From NCBI RefSeq assembly GCF_024105665.1, contig NZ_JAAAMK010000006.1, positions 124,001-188,000 of the forward strand: a stretch of 64,000 nt of DNA. Direction: 5' to 3'. The DNA comes from Aliihoeflea aestuarii. GTDB lineage: Bacteria > Pseudomonadota > Alphaproteobacteria > Rhizobiales > Rhizobiaceae. Both the position numbers and the translations under genes were made by a program. This document shows, one piece after another, positions 39,095-48,095 of this stretch; the first letter of the stretch is position 1, and every line of letters starts with the position of its first letter. The notes beneath the pieces were generated by a model. That model was not told the origin of the DNA and made no database searches. It saw only the letters and a program-made list of their open reading frames with translations.

Positions 39095-39358
39095 ATGACC
39101 ACCGTCAACATGCTTCAGGCAAAAACGACATTGTCGCGTCTCGTCGACGCCATCGAAAGCGGCGCCGAGAGCGAGATCGTCATCGCGCGCAACGGCAAGC
39201 CCGCTGCCAAGCTCGTGCCTCTGGACGCACCGGGTAAGAAGAGTATCCGCTTCGGCCTTGCCGAGGGCAAATATCCTCCGATGGACTTCGAGGCATTCCA
39301 GGCAATGGATGCCGAGATCGAAGCGATGTTTCTGGCCGAAGACCCGCCACGCAAGTGA
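39095..39358 (+). CDS. Phd/YefM-type antitoxin
   Basis: 87-aa antitoxin. The N-terminal half MTTVNMLQAKTTLSRLVDAI, then SEIVIARNGKPAAKLVPLDA, is the typical Phd DNA-binding fold. The C-terminal part (PPMDFEAFQAMDAEIEAMFL) would wrap the toxin. AAGGAGG lies at ideal spacing. Its stop overlaps the VapC start (GTGA). Confidence 0.9.
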   Translation: MTTVNMLQAKTTLSRLVDAIESGAESEIVIARNGKPAAKLVPLDAPGKKSIRFGLAEGKYPPMDFEAFQAMDAEIEAMFLAEDPPRK

Positions 39359-39747
39359 GACTATTGCTCGACACGCATGTTGCGATCTGGTCGGTAAATC
39401 TGCCTAAGCGCATCCCGCAACATATCCGCGATACCATCTCGGAAAACGCGGGCGAGGTTGCCGTTTCTGTAGCCAGTGTTTGGGAAATCGCGATCAAGCA
39501 CCAGCTCGGCCGAATTGATGCACCGCCGTTTTCAGGCCATCAGGCCATAATCGAGTTCGAGGCGGCAGGTTTTCAGTTGCTCCCCGTCGAGGCTCGACAC
39601 GCCGCCTTCGTCGAGCGCCTGCCTCTTATCCATTCCGATCCGTTCGACCGCCTGATGCTGGCGCAATCGATTGTCGAGGGCATGCAGTTCGTCACGTATG
39701 ATCGGCATCTTTCGCGCTATGATACGGCGGTCCTGACCTGGCCATAA
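39355..39747 (+). CDS. PIN-domain toxin (VapC family, type II)
   Basis: 130-aa PIN nuclease. Acidic residues are in place: LLLDTHVAIW (D near 6), SVWEIAIKHQLGRI (E), and HSDPFDRLMLAQS (two D), ending FVTYDRHLSRYDTAVL. GTG start overlapping the antitoxin stop by 4 bp shows coupling. Probably cleaves RNA in the cytoplasm when freed from its antitoxin. Confidence 0.9.
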   Translation: MRLLLDTHVAIWSVNLPKRIPQHIRDTISENAGEVAVSVASVWEIAIKHQLGRIDAPPFSGHQAIIEFEAAGFQLLPVEARHAAFVERLPLIHSDPFDRLMLAQSIVEGMQFVTYDRHLSRYDTAVLTWP

Positions 39748-39858
39748 GCTTCCCTGTCGAGCTGGCGCAAAAGCGCGCACTCTCCTGCGGAAAGGTCGAA
39801 CGCATTTACTTTCGCAGGCCAAGTCACTATCTCCCACGCTAACGTGCGACGAGAAATC

Positions 39859-41781
39859 ATGGCCCTATTCAAATCCCCGCCCGACACGCCGCTTCTGGAT
39901 CAGGTCAAGGTTCCGGCCGACCTGCGCCGTCTGAAGGAAGGCGAACTTCCCCAGCTTGCCGACGAGTTGCGCCAGGAGATGATCGACGCCGTCTCGCAGA
40001 CCGGCGGCCATCTCGGCGCGGGTCTCGGGGTGGTCGAACTGACCGTCGCGCTGCACTACGTTTTCGACACACCCGCCGACCGCATCATCTGGGATGTCGG
40101 CCATCAGGCCTATCCCCACAAGATTCTCACCGGCCGGCGCGAGCGCATCCGCACGCTGCGGCAGGAAAACGGCCTGTCCGGTTTCACCAAGCGTTCGGAA
40201 AGCGAATACGACCCCTTCGGCGCGGCGCATTCCTCGACCTCGATCTCGGCCGGTCTCGGCATGGCCGTGGCGCGCGATCTTTCTGGCGGCGCGAACAACG
40301 TTATTGCCGTCATCGGTGACGGCGCGATGTCGGCCGGCATGGCCTATGAGGCGATGAACAATGCCGGCGCGCTCGACGCGCGGCTGATCGTGATCCTCAA
40401 TGACAACGACATGTCGATCGCTCCGCCCTCCGGAGCGATGAGCCACTATCTGGCGCGCCTCGCATCGGGCTCGACCTATGCCGGCATCCGCGATTTCGGC
40501 AAGAAGCTTACCTCCTATCTCGGCAAGCGCGCCGACAAGGCGATCACCCGCGCGGTGGAACATGCGCGCGGCTATGTCACCGGCGGCACGCTGTTCGAGG
40601 AACTCGGCTTTTTCCATATCGGTCCCATCGATGGGCACAATCTGGAACATCTCGTCCCGGTCCTGAAGAATGTGCGCGAGAACGGGCAGGGGCCTGTCCT
40701 GATCCATGTCGTGACCAAAAAGGGCAAGGGCTACGCACCTGCCGAGGAAGCGGCCGACAAATATCACGGCGTATCGAAATTCGACGTCATCTCCGGCGCA
40801 CAGACGAAAGCCCCCGCGAATGCGCCGTCCTACACGAAGGTCTTCGCGGACGCGCTCGTTCAGGAAGCGCAGGAGGACGAGAAGATCGTCGCGGTGACCG
40901 CCGCCATGCCCTCCGGCACCGGTCTCGATACCTTCGGCAAGGCATTTCCCGAGCGTACCTTCGATGTCGGAATCGCCGAGCAGCATGGCGTTACTTTTGC
41001 CGCCGGTTTGGCCACCGAGGGCTACAAACCCTTCGCCACCATCTATTCGACCTTCCTTCAGCGCGCCTACGATCAGGTTGTCCATGACGTGGCGATCCAG
41101 AAGCTGCCGGTGCGCTTTCCGATCGACCGTGCCGGTTTCGTCGGTGCCGACGGCGCGACGCATTGCGGCGCTTTCGACGTAACTTACCTTGCGTCGCTGC
41201 CCGGTTTCGTCGTCATGGCGGCCGCCGACGAGGCGGAACTGAAGCACATGGTCCGCACCGCAGCCGCCTATGATGACGGTCCAATCTCGTTCCGCTACCC
41301 GCGCGGCAACGGCGTCGGCGTCGAGATGCCTGCGCGTGGCGAGATACTGGAAATCGGCAAGGGCCGCATTGTCAAGCAAGGCACCAAGGTCGCGCTTCTC
41401 TCCTTCGGCACACGATTGGCCGATTGCCTGCTCGCAGCCGAGGAACTCGAGGCGGCCGGCCTGTCCACCACGGTCGCCGACGCACGTTTCGCCAAGCCGC
41501 TTGACGAGAATCTGGTCCGTCGTCTGGCGCGGGAGCACGAGGTGCTGCTCACCGTCGAGGAAGGCGCGATCGGCGGCTTTGCAAGCCACGTCCTGCATTT
41601 CCTTGCCCATGACGGGCTGCTCGAAACCGGCATCAAGGTCCGCCCGTTGATCCTGCCGGACGAATTTACCGACCATGCCAAGCCCGAAAAGATGTATGCG
41701 GACGCCGGCCTCGATTCGGCCGGCATCGTTCGCACCGTCTTTTCCGCACTGGGCCGCGACCACGCCGCTGCGACGGCGTGA
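39859..41781 (+). CDS. dxs: 1-deoxy-D-xylulose-5-phosphate synthase
   Basis: Thiamine diphosphate enzyme that starts the MEP isoprenoid pathway from pyruvate and G3P. TPP-binding [18 protein letters not shown] and the Dxs hallmarks [40 protein letters not shown] and [20 protein letters not shown] are clear. 640 aa from ATG 39859, the usual size. A long antisense frame lies across most of it but is not a gene. Convergent with the broken DUF1772 gene. Confidence 0.97.
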   Translation: MALFKSPPDTPLLDQVKVPADLRRLKEGELPQLADELRQEMIDAVSQTGGHLGAGLGVVELTVALHYVFDTPADRIIWDVGHQAYPHKILTGRRERIRTLRQENGLSGFTKRSESEYDPFGAAHSSTSISAGLGMAVARDLSGGANNVIAVIGDGAMSAGMAYEAMNNAGALDARLIVILNDNDMSIAPPSGAMSHYLARLASGSTYAGIRDFGKKLTSYLGKRADKAITRAVEHARGYVTGGTLFEELGFFHIGPIDGHNLEHLVPVLKNVRENGQGPVLIHVVTKKGKGYAPAEEAADKYHGVSKFDVISGAQTKAPANAPSYTKVFADALVQEAQEDEKIVAVTAAMPSGTGLDTFGKAFPERTFDVGIAEQHGVTFAAGLATEGYKPFATIYSTFLQRAYDQVVHDVAIQKLPVRFPIDRAGFVGADGATHCGAFDVTYLASLPGFVVMAAADEAELKHMVRTAAAYDDGPISFRYPRGNGVGVEMPARGEILEIGKGRIVKQGTKVALLSFGTRLADCLLAAEELEAAGLSTTVADARFAKPLDENLVRRLAREHEVLLTVEEGAIGGFASHVLHFLAHDGLLETGIKVRPLILPDEFTDHAKPEKMYADAGLDSAGIVRTVFSALGRDHAAATA

Positions 41782-41784
41782 TCT

Positions 41785-42200
41785 TCAGCCGAGGGAAGCG
41801 GCCAGAAAACTCGCAAGAGCCGCAAGGCCAAGCACCGTGCGAACTGCGTGCAGCCGGTTCCATTGCCGCAACGAGGTAGTGGCATCGTCCGGCATTTCAT
41901 CGAGGCGCTTGTTCAACGGCATCATCACGAAAAGCGTATACGGCCAGTTCGTGATCATCAGCAGCGCGCCGGCGAGCCACAACCAGTCGCCGGACATCCA
42001 CCAGGCCGCCGCGCCACAGACGAACCGGCGATCGCAAGGCTGGCCTGCATGGCAAAGCCTCGCTTGTAGGCAGGCTTCCATTGCGCGAGCGCTGCCGTAG
42101 AAGGAAGCGTCATGCGCGCCGGATGCTCGGTGAAATTGATGTAGAAGGCGGCGCCGGAAAACAGCGCCGCGACCGCGATGGCGATTTGGCCAACGAACAT
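41785..42200 (-). pseudogene. Frameshifted DUF1772 membrane protein
   Basis: Reading leftwards from ATG 42200, the start is normal ([20 protein letters not shown]) up to [14 protein letters not shown]. Then the frame runs into SSVARRPGG, while the adjacent frame resumes [19 protein letters not shown] and continues to LRQWNRLHAVRTVLGLAALA, matching the second half of DUF1772. Removing one missing base at about 42024-42025 would join the two into one ordinary four-helix membrane protein of about 138 aa. It could be a real loss or a sequencing error. Function of DUF1772 is unknown. Confidence 0.82.
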
Positions 42201-42278
42201 CTACCTAACCCTTCTGCCGAATGAATCGTCAGCGCTGCCGCCCTTGCGTCCTGCCGATCCTTGCCTCAAAGAGCCTGA

Positions 42279-43037
42279 ATGACCATCGGTTCCCGAAATT
42301 CATCTCGCCTCGACGAGCTTCTTGTGGTGCGCGGCCTGTTTGCCTCGCGTTCGCGGGCACGCGACGCCGTCCTGCGCGGCACGGTCGAGGTTGACGGTGT
42401 CAAGGCAACGAAGCCGGGCGCGACCTTTGCGATCGATGCCGCCCTTTCGGTGGACGATCCGGCGCAAAATTACGTCTCGCGCGCGGCGCTCAAGCTGATC
42501 CACGCACTCGATGTGTTCAGCCTCGATCCAAATGGCGCGCTGGCGCTCGATATCGGCGCCTCGACCGGCGGCTTCACGCAGGTTCTGCTCGAACGCGGCG
42601 CATCGCACGTCTTCGCCGTCGATGTCGGTCACGGCCAATTTGACGCCGGGCTCGCCGCCGATCCGCGTGTATCCTCCATCGAGGGGCTGAACGCGCGTGA
42701 CCTGTCTCTGGCCGATCTGGACGGTCAGACACCCGATTTTCTCGTCACCGACGTGTCCTTCATTTCGCTGAAACTCGCGCTGCCGCCCGCTCTCGACCTT
42801 GCGGCTCCCGGTGCGCGGGGCGTCTTTCTGGTCAAGCCGCAATTCGAAGCGGGACGCGACGCGATCGGCAAGGGCGGCCTGTTGCGCAATCCGGCCGATG
42901 CCGACCGCGTCGCAGATGAGTTGCGCGAGTGGCTGGACGACGTTCCGAGCTGGCGCGTGACGGGTGTGGTCCCGTCCCCCATCGAAGGCGGCGACGGGAA
43001 CCGCGAATTTCTCATGGCCGGAGTGAAAGATCGATGA
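42279..43037 (+). CDS. tlyA: TlyA family rRNA 2'-O-methyltransferase
   Basis: S4 RNA-binding domain (RLDELLVVRGLFASRSRARD, then VEVDGVKATKPGATF) followed by an FtsJ-type methyltransferase domain: ALALDIGASTGGFTQVLLER and VTDVSFISLKLALPPAL, then FLVKPQFEAGRDAIGKGG. It is expected to methylate 16S and 23S rRNA cytidines. 252 aa. The stop overlaps the start of the next RNA methyltransferase gene (ATGA), so the two are coupled. Confidence 0.93.
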   Translation: MTIGSRNSSRLDELLVVRGLFASRSRARDAVLRGTVEVDGVKATKPGATFAIDAALSVDDPAQNYVSRAALKLIHALDVFSLDPNGALALDIGASTGGFTQVLLERGASHVFAVDVGHGQFDAGLAADPRVSSIEGLNARDLSLADLDGQTPDFLVTDVSFISLKLALPPALDLAAPGARGVFLVKPQFEAGRDAIGKGGLLRNPADADRVADELREWLDDVPSWRVTGVVPSPIEGGDGNREFLMAGVKDR

Positions 43038-44278
43038 GCGCTGTTTTGACCATCGATCATCTGGGCGCGCAGGGCGACGGCGTCGCGGCGACGTCTGCCG
43101 GTCAGGTGTTCGTGCCGTTCACGCTTGCCGGCGAGCGGGTGACGGTCGCCGTCACCAAAGGGCGGGGCGATCTGCTCGCCATTATCGATGCCGCACGCGA
43201 GCGCGTAGATCCCGCCTGTCGTCATTTCGGCACCTGCGGCGGCTGCGCGCTCCAGCACATGGAGATGTCGGCCTATCTGGGCTGGAAGCGCGACAAGGTC
43301 GCCGCCGCATTGACGGGCAGGGGCATCGATGCACCCGTCGCCGATATCGTCGCCTGCGCGCCGCATTCGCGCCGCCGCGTCGTCTTTGCCGCCCGCCGCA
43401 CCGAAAAGGCGATGCTGCTCGGCTACAATCAGGCACTGTCGCATCAGATCATCGATATCGCGGAATGCCCGATTTCGGTTCCCGTCATCGTCGAGGCGCT
43501 GCCGCAACTGCGCCAATTGGCGGGCATCCTGTGCAACACCGGCGACGCGTTCAAGATGTCGGTGACGGCGACGACGAGCGGCCTCGATATCGAGTTCCGC
43601 GACGCAGGCAAGCTGACCGACACCGCGCGCCACGCAGCATCCCGTTTCGCGCTCGATGCCGGCTTCGCGCGCGTCAGTGCGGATGGCGAAATCGTTATCG
43701 AACCCGTCAAACCGATGCTGCCTGCCGGCGATGTGCCGGTCGATCTTCCACCCGGCGCTTTCGTTCAGGCCGTTGCCTCCGCCGAAGAGGCGATGGCCGA
43801 TCTCGTCGCCGGCCATCTGCGCCGCGCGAAAAACGTTACCGATCTTTTCTGCGGCTGGGGCACCTTCGCGCTGCGACTGGCCAAGCGCAGTCAGGTCCAC
43901 GCGGTGGAGGCCCACCAGCCCGCGCTCGACGCGCTCGACCGCGCGTTTCGCTTTGGCGAGGGGCTGAAGCGCGTGACGACGGAACGGCGCGATCTGTTCC
44001 GCCGTCCCGTGACGTTCAAGGAACTCGACGCCAGATTCGACGGGCTCGTCTTCGACCCGCCCCGCGCCGGGGCCGAGGATCAGGCAACGCAGATCGCCCG
44101 CTCGAACGTGCCCTATGTGGCGGCCGTCTCCTGCAATCCGGTCACGCTCGCGCGCGACCTCGAAATCCTGATTGCAGGCGGCTACACGCTCAAATCCGTC
44201 ACGCCGGTCGACCAGTTTCTCTGGTCGGCGCATGTCGAAGCCGTCGCGCTCCTGGAAAAGCCGAGGAAGCGGCGCTGA
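43034..44278 (+). CDS. TrmA/RumA-type RNA (uracil-5-)-methyltransferase
   Basis: Fe-S m5U RNA methyltransferase. Four-cysteine cluster ligands: CRHFGTCGGCALQHM and a later ECPI. SAM-binding fold DLFCGWGTFALRLAK, then the catalytic cysteine in VSCNPVTLARDLEIL. 414 aa. A short TRAM-like N-terminus (LTIDHLGAQGDGVA) is present. Target, 23S rRNA U1939-like or tRNA U54, cannot be told. Family A copy A6 follows. Confidence 0.9.
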   Translation: MSAVLTIDHLGAQGDGVAATSAGQVFVPFTLAGERVTVAVTKGRGDLLAIIDAARERVDPACRHFGTCGGCALQHMEMSAYLGWKRDKVAAALTGRGIDAPVADIVACAPHSRRRVVFAARRTEKAMLLGYNQALSHQIIDIAECPISVPVIVEALPQLRQLAGILCNTGDAFKMSVTATTSGLDIEFRDAGKLTDTARHAASRFALDAGFARVSADGEIVIEPVKPMLPAGDVPVDLPPGAFVQAVASAEEAMADLVAGHLRRAKNVTDLFCGWGTFALRLAKRSQVHAVEAHQPALDALDRAFRFGEGLKRVTTERRDLFRRPVTFKELDARFDGLVFDPPRAGAEDQATQIARSNVPYVAAVSCNPVTLARDLEILIAGGYTLKSVTPVDQFLWSAHVEAVALLEKPRKRR

Positions 44279-44330
44279 ACGGGCCGTTTGCGCCGGCCCA
44301 TTCCTTGCCGAGCAGACGACTGGAAGTTTA

Positions 44331-44457
44331 GTGGCATGGACCCCTGTGACGAGCACAGGGGTGACGGGATAGATGGTTTTTGCCAATCGGCGACGCTGGC
44401 GACTTCCATCAACCGTTCCGCCGTCACCCCTGTGCTCGTCACAGGGGTCCATGCCTC
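44331..44457. repeat. Family A inverted-repeat element, copy A6 (GC-rich variant)
   Basis: 127-bp copy in the convergent gap between the RNA methyltransferase and sirtuin genes. In place of ATTCCTGTG and CACAGGAAT it has ACCCCTGTG and CACAGGGGT, and the same replacement occurs in both arms. All affected T-A pairs have become C-G pairs, so every possible pairing stays intact. The outer left end reads GTGGCATGG. Confidence 0.95.
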
Positions 44458-44496
44458 GCAATCGCCGTCACGCCGATGGTGCAATGCTGCCCGGCG

Positions 44497-45204
44497 TCAG
44501 CCACCCAGTATCCGCTCGACAAACACCGGCACGATCTCCGTCGCTTTTCCGTAATGCGCTTCGGCGAAATGGCTGCGCCCTTCGGACGGTTCGAGGTTAA
44601 GCTCCACCGTATGCGCGCCGGCGAACTTCGCTTCCTCCACGAAACCGGCGGCCGGATAGACATTGCCGCTGGTGCCGATCGAGACGAACAGGTCGCACAG
44701 CGCGATCGCGGCCGAAATGCGCTCCATCTGGTAGGGCATCTCGCCGAACCAGACCACGTCGGGGCGCAGATGGCCGGTGCTGCCGCACGCCCCGCAGATG
44801 GAGAACGCGTCCATGTCTTCCCTCCAGCCATGGCGCGTGCCGCAGCGGACGCACAACGCGCGCGCGAGTTCGCCGTGCATATGGACAAGTCGCTGCGATC
44901 CGGCGCGCTCGTGCAAATCGTCGATGTTCTGGGTGACGAACAGGACATTGCCTGAAAATTCCCGCTCCAGCTTTGCAAGCGCGATATGCGCCGCATTCGG
45001 CTGGATTCCTTTCAGCCCCTGCCGGCGCTGATTGTAAAAATCATGGACAAGGCTTGGATTGCGCGCGAAGCCTTCTGGCGTCGCAACATCCCGATAATCC
45101 ACCTTCGCCCAGATGCCGCCTTCGTCCCGGAACGTGTCCACGCCCGATTCGGCGGAAATTCCGGCGCCGGTCAAGATCACGATTCGGGACGGCTTGTCGG
45201 TCAT
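44497..45204 (-). CDS. cobB: NAD-dependent protein deacylase (sirtuin)
   Basis: Sir2 enzyme that removes acetyl or succinyl groups from lysines using NAD. ILTGAGISAESGVDTFRDEG and TQNIDDLHERAGS are the NAD and catalytic motifs (H in HMHGELARAL), and the zinc is held by CVRCG and CGACG. The motif RPDVVWFGEMP suggests the class III (SIRT5-like) group. 235 aa. Divergent from the Xre-RES pair, 74 bp away. Confidence 0.94.
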   Translation of the reverse strand: MTDKPSRIVILTGAGISAESGVDTFRDEGGIWAKVDYRDVATPEGFARNPSLVHDFYNQRRQGLKGIQPNAAHIALAKLEREFSGNVLFVTQNIDDLHERAGSQRLVHMHGELARALCVRCGTRHGWREDMDAFSICGACGSTGHLRPDVVWFGEMPYQMERISAAIALCDLFVSIGTSGNVYPAAGFVEEAKFAGAHTVELNLEPSEGRSHFAEAHYGKATEIVPVFVERILGG

Positions 45205-45278
45205 TGGCTTGAAACGATCCTCAAGTGAGCTTAAATTGAGCGTACAATGATCATATCATGCGCAATTGGAGTTATTTC

Positions 45279-45644
45279 ATGGTTACGCTCGATGCATTCG
45301 CTGCGCACTACGGAAGCGACGACACGCCGTTTCTATCCGCCCGCCGCGTTTCCGAAAAGCTCGGCGTGACGATGAGCGAGCTTGCCGGTCTCATCGGGGT
45401 CGCGCGCAACACGCTCGCCGCCTCGAAGGGCGCGCGCAAGGTTGATGCGGCACTCAGCCCGCTTGTGCGCATTCTCGCCATGGCGGCCGAGATGTCGGGC
45501 AGCGAGGCACGGGCCGCGGTCTGGTTCAAGCACCAGCCTATTCCCGGCTGGTCGGGCAAGACGGCCTACGATCTCGTTCATGACGGCAAGGCCGACAAGG
45601 TGCTTGCCTATCTGGAATCGGTGCGCGCCGGCATCTATGCCTGA
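45279..45644 (+). CDS. Xre/MbcA/ParS-type antitoxin of a RES toxin
   Basis: 121-aa antitoxin. The central helix-turn-helix (VSEKLGVTMSELAGLIGVAR, then NTLAASKGARKVDAALSPLV) precedes the toxin-binding ParS-like domain: AAVWFKHQPIPGWSGKTAYD and LVHDGKADKVLAYLESVRAG. ATG 45279 has GGAG seven bases upstream. The ATG at 45258 lacks one. A small inverted repeat ATGAT-CAT-ATCAT at 45247-45259 may be its operator. The stop overlaps the toxin start by 8 bp. Confidence 0.9.
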   Translation: MVTLDAFAAHYGSDDTPFLSARRVSEKLGVTMSELAGLIGVARNTLAASKGARKVDAALSPLVRILAMAAEMSGSEARAAVWFKHQPIPGWSGKTAYDLVHDGKADKVLAYLESVRAGIYA

Positions 45645-46143
45645 CGGCACGATAGAGCTCTGGCGCGCCTTCGTGCCGCGCTGGTCGTATCTGCCGCTGT
45701 CGGGCGAGGGGGCGGCGCGCTTCGGCGGGCGCTGGAATCCGGTCGGCACGCCGGCCATCTACGCGGCACGCGAACTGTCGACCGCATGGGCCGAGTACAA
45801 TCAGGGTTTCGTCCAGCATCCCGCGCTGATCGCACGGCTGGAGCTTTCCGGGGCGGATCTCGTCGACCTGACGGATGAGGCGACGCTCGAAGCCCTCGGT
45901 CTCGATCGATCGATCCACGAGTGCGAATGGCGCTCCATGCTCGATGCCGGTGAAGAACCGGCGACCCACCGCCTTCAGCGAAAACTGGCGCGACAAAAGA
46001 AGCACGGCATCATCTATCCGTCCTTCATGTCACCCGGCGGCACCTGCGTGGCGCTATGGGCGTGGAACAGAAAAAACGCGCCAAAGCTGGAAATCACCGA
46101 CCCGGAAGGCCGGTTGCCGAAATCGCCTGCGTCGTGGCTCTAG
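45637..46143 (+). CDS. RES domain toxin
   Basis: 168-aa RES domain protein. The three conserved residues that name the domain are seen in ELWRAFVPRW (R), AIYAARELSTAWAEYNQG (E) and a serine late in the chain (YPSFMSPGGTCVALW). Family members degrade or modify NAD+ (MbcT-like phosphorylase). Starts inside the antitoxin gene (8-bp overlap). Convergent with tldD, with stops 1 bp apart. Confidence 0.9.
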   Translation: MPDGTIELWRAFVPRWSYLPLSGEGAARFGGRWNPVGTPAIYAARELSTAWAEYNQGFVQHPALIARLELSGADLVDLTDEATLEALGLDRSIHECEWRSMLDAGEEPATHRLQRKLARQKKHGIIYPSFMSPGGTCVALWAWNRKNAPKLEITDPEGRLPKSPASWL

Positions 46144-46144
46144 A

Positions 46145-47572
46145 TTACGCCTTCGTGCCGCCGACCGTCATCCGGTCCATCCGCAGATGCGGCTGGCCGA
46201 CGCCGACGGGCACGCCCTGACCCGCCTTGCCGCACATGCCGATGCCGGTGTCGAGCTTCATGTCGTTACCGATCATGGAAACGCGGTGCATGGCGTCCGG
46301 CCCGTTGCCGATCAGCATTGCGCCCTTGATCGGTCGCGTCACCTTGCCGTTCTCGATCCGATAGGCCTCGGTACAGCCGAACACGAATTTGCCGCTCGTG
46401 ATGTCCACCTGACCGCCGCCGAATGAGACAGCGTAGATACCGTCCTTCACCGAGGCGATGATCTCTTCGGGCGTGTGGTCACCCCCGGTCATGTAGGTAT
46501 TCGTCATGCGCGGCATCGGCTGGTGAGCATAGCTTTCGCGCCGCCCGTTGCCGGTGGGTGCCATGCCCATCAGGCGCGCATTCTGCCGGTCCTGCATATA
46601 GCCGACGAGCTTGCCGTCCTCGATGAGTACGGTGCGATTGGTCGCCGTGCCCTCGTCGTCGATGGTCAGTGAGCCGCGCCGCTCGGAAATCGTGCCGTCA
46701 TCCACGACGGTCACGCCCTTCGCGGCCACCTGTTGTCCCATCAGCCCCGCGAAAGCGGAGGTCTTCTTGCGGTTGAAATCGCCTTCGAGGCCGTGCCCGA
46801 CGGCTTCGTGCAGCATCACACCCGGCCAGCCATTCGCCAGCACGATGTCGAACGTGCCAGCCGGCGCGTCCTCGGCCTCGAGGTTCACCAGCGCCTGCCG
46901 CAGGGCTTCCGAAGCGGCGAATCGCCAGTTGTCCTCAGCGATGAACTCGCCGAATTCCTTGCGTCCGCCCATCCCGTAGGAGCCGGTTTCCTGCCGGTCG
47001 CCATCGCCGACGACGACGGACACGTTGAAACGCACGAGCGGTCGGATGTCACTCGCGATGCGCCCGTCGGCGCGTACGATCTCGACATGCTGCCAGGACG
47101 CCGCGAGCGATGCCGTCACCTGCCGCACACGCGGATCGCGCCCGCGCAGCCATGAATCGATCTCCTGCAAGAGCTTCGCCTTGGCCTCGAAGCCCGGCTC
47201 GGCAATCGGATTGGCGTCGCCGTAGAGCTTCGCGTTCGTTCCCTGCGGCGCGGCGGCCAGCGTGCCGGCATAGCCGGCCTTCACCGCGCCGACCGCGTCT
47301 GCGGCGCGCAGCAATGCGGATTGCGACAATTCATTGGCATGGGCATAACCGACGGCTTCGCCGGCGACCGCCCGCAGGCCGAACCCTTTGTCGGTGTTGA
47401 AACTCGCAGTCTTCAACCGCCCATTGTCGAACACCAGCGCCTCGCCCTCGCGATATTCGAGGAAAAGTTCGCCATCGTCCGAACCGTTGACCGTGTCGGA
47501 GACGATCCGGCGCACGGTCTCTTCGGAAATATCGAACTGTTCGATCAGGCGCTGGGTCACTTCGGTCTCCAT
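46145..47572 (-). CDS. tldD: Metalloprotease TldD
   Basis: Subunit of the TldD-TldE peptidase, which trims peptides such as microcin B17 precursors and CcdA. Zinc site HEAVGH at residues 255-260, in VMLHEAVGHGLEGDFNRKKT. Other landmarks: LEYREGEALVFDNGRLKTAS, GFGLRAVAGEAVGYAHAN and MPRMTNTYMTGGDHTPEEII. 475 aa, the usual length. The partner TldE is not in this window. Confidence 0.95.
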   Translation of the reverse strand: METEVTQRLIEQFDISEETVRRIVSDTVNGSDDGELFLEYREGEALVFDNGRLKTASFNTDKGFGLRAVAGEAVGYAHANELSQSALLRAADAVGAVKAGYAGTLAAAPQGTNAKLYGDANPIAEPGFEAKAKLLQEIDSWLRGRDPRVRQVTASLAASWQHVEIVRADGRIASDIRPLVRFNVSVVVGDGDRQETGSYGMGGRKEFGEFIAEDNWRFAASEALRQALVNLEAEDAPAGTFDIVLANGWPGVMLHEAVGHGLEGDFNRKKTSAFAGLMGQQVAAKGVTVVDDGTISERRGSLTIDDEGTATNRTVLIEDGKLVGYMQDRQNARLMGMAPTGNGRRESYAHQPMPRMTNTYMTGGDHTPEEIIASVKDGIYAVSFGGGQVDITSGKFVFGCTEAYRIENGKVTRPIKGAMLIGNGPDAMHRVSMIGNDMKLDTGIGMCGKAGQGVPVGVGQPHLRMDRMTVGGTKA

Positions 47573-47622
47573 CGATGGACTTGGTCTGGCCTATATAGGC
47601 AGGTGTCGCGCCCGGCGCGACC

Positions 47623-47991
47623 TTACGAGCCGGCTTTGCGGTGATCGGCAATGACGGGCAGGCTCGTTTCGATCCAGTCGGCGAGCGCGGCGACGTGTTC
47701 GGCCGCTTCCTGCCCAAGCAAGGTCAGGCTGTAGTCGACATGCGGCGGCACCACTTCATGCGCGACGCGCTTTACCAGCCCGTCGGCTTCGAGCCATTGC
47801 AGTGTCTGCGCCAGCATACGTTCGCTGACGCCGCCGATTCGCCGCCTCAACTGACTGAAACGCAGCGTCTCGCCACGCAACGCCATCAGCACCAGCACGC
47901 CCCAGCGACTCGTGACATGTTTCAGTACTTCGCGCGAAGGGCACGCTGCGGCCATCAGGTCGCCGCGCTCCATCTTGGCGGTCAGGGTCAT
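47623..47991 (-). CDS. HxlR family transcriptional regulator (QorR-like)
   Basis: Winged-helix regulator. CPSREVLKHVTSRWGVLVLM, LRFSQLRRRIGGVSERMLAQ and LQWLEADGLVKRVAHEVVPP define HxlR. From ATG 47991 the single cysteine is residue 17, the place of the redox-sensing cysteine of QorR proteins. The GTG at 48009 is an alternative start. Divergent from a QorB-like reductase gene, the classic arrangement for quinone or diamide response. Confidence 0.88.
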   Translation of the reverse strand: MTLTAKMERGDLMAAACPSREVLKHVTSRWGVLVLMALRGETLRFSQLRRRIGGVSERMLAQTLQWLEADGLVKRVAHEVVPPHVDYSLTLLGQEAAEHVAALADWIETSLPVIADHRKAGS

Positions 47992-48019
47992 CGAACGCTC
48001 CGTCTCCACAAAAGTTGAT

Positions 48020-48054
48020 GCTTACATAAATGTGTGTACTTACGAAAAATAAGC
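48020..48054. promoter_or_regulatory. Repeat-rich divergent regulatory region
   Basis: Between the hxlR and qorB-type starts. Two CTTAC boxes (48021 and 48039), a small ACATAAATGT palindrome (48024-48033) and a GCTTA / TAAGC pair at the ends (48020 and 48050) lie within 35 bp. Probable binding place of the HxlR regulator. Confidence 0.4.
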
Positions 48055-48095
48055 AATACCCATACATTCGTTCGGCCAACGAATGGAGACGTAAA

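Noticed and set aside
39865-41763. 632-aa antisense frame over dxs
   Set aside because: Exact mirror of a strongly conserved gene in high-GC DNA, with no motif and no ribosome site.
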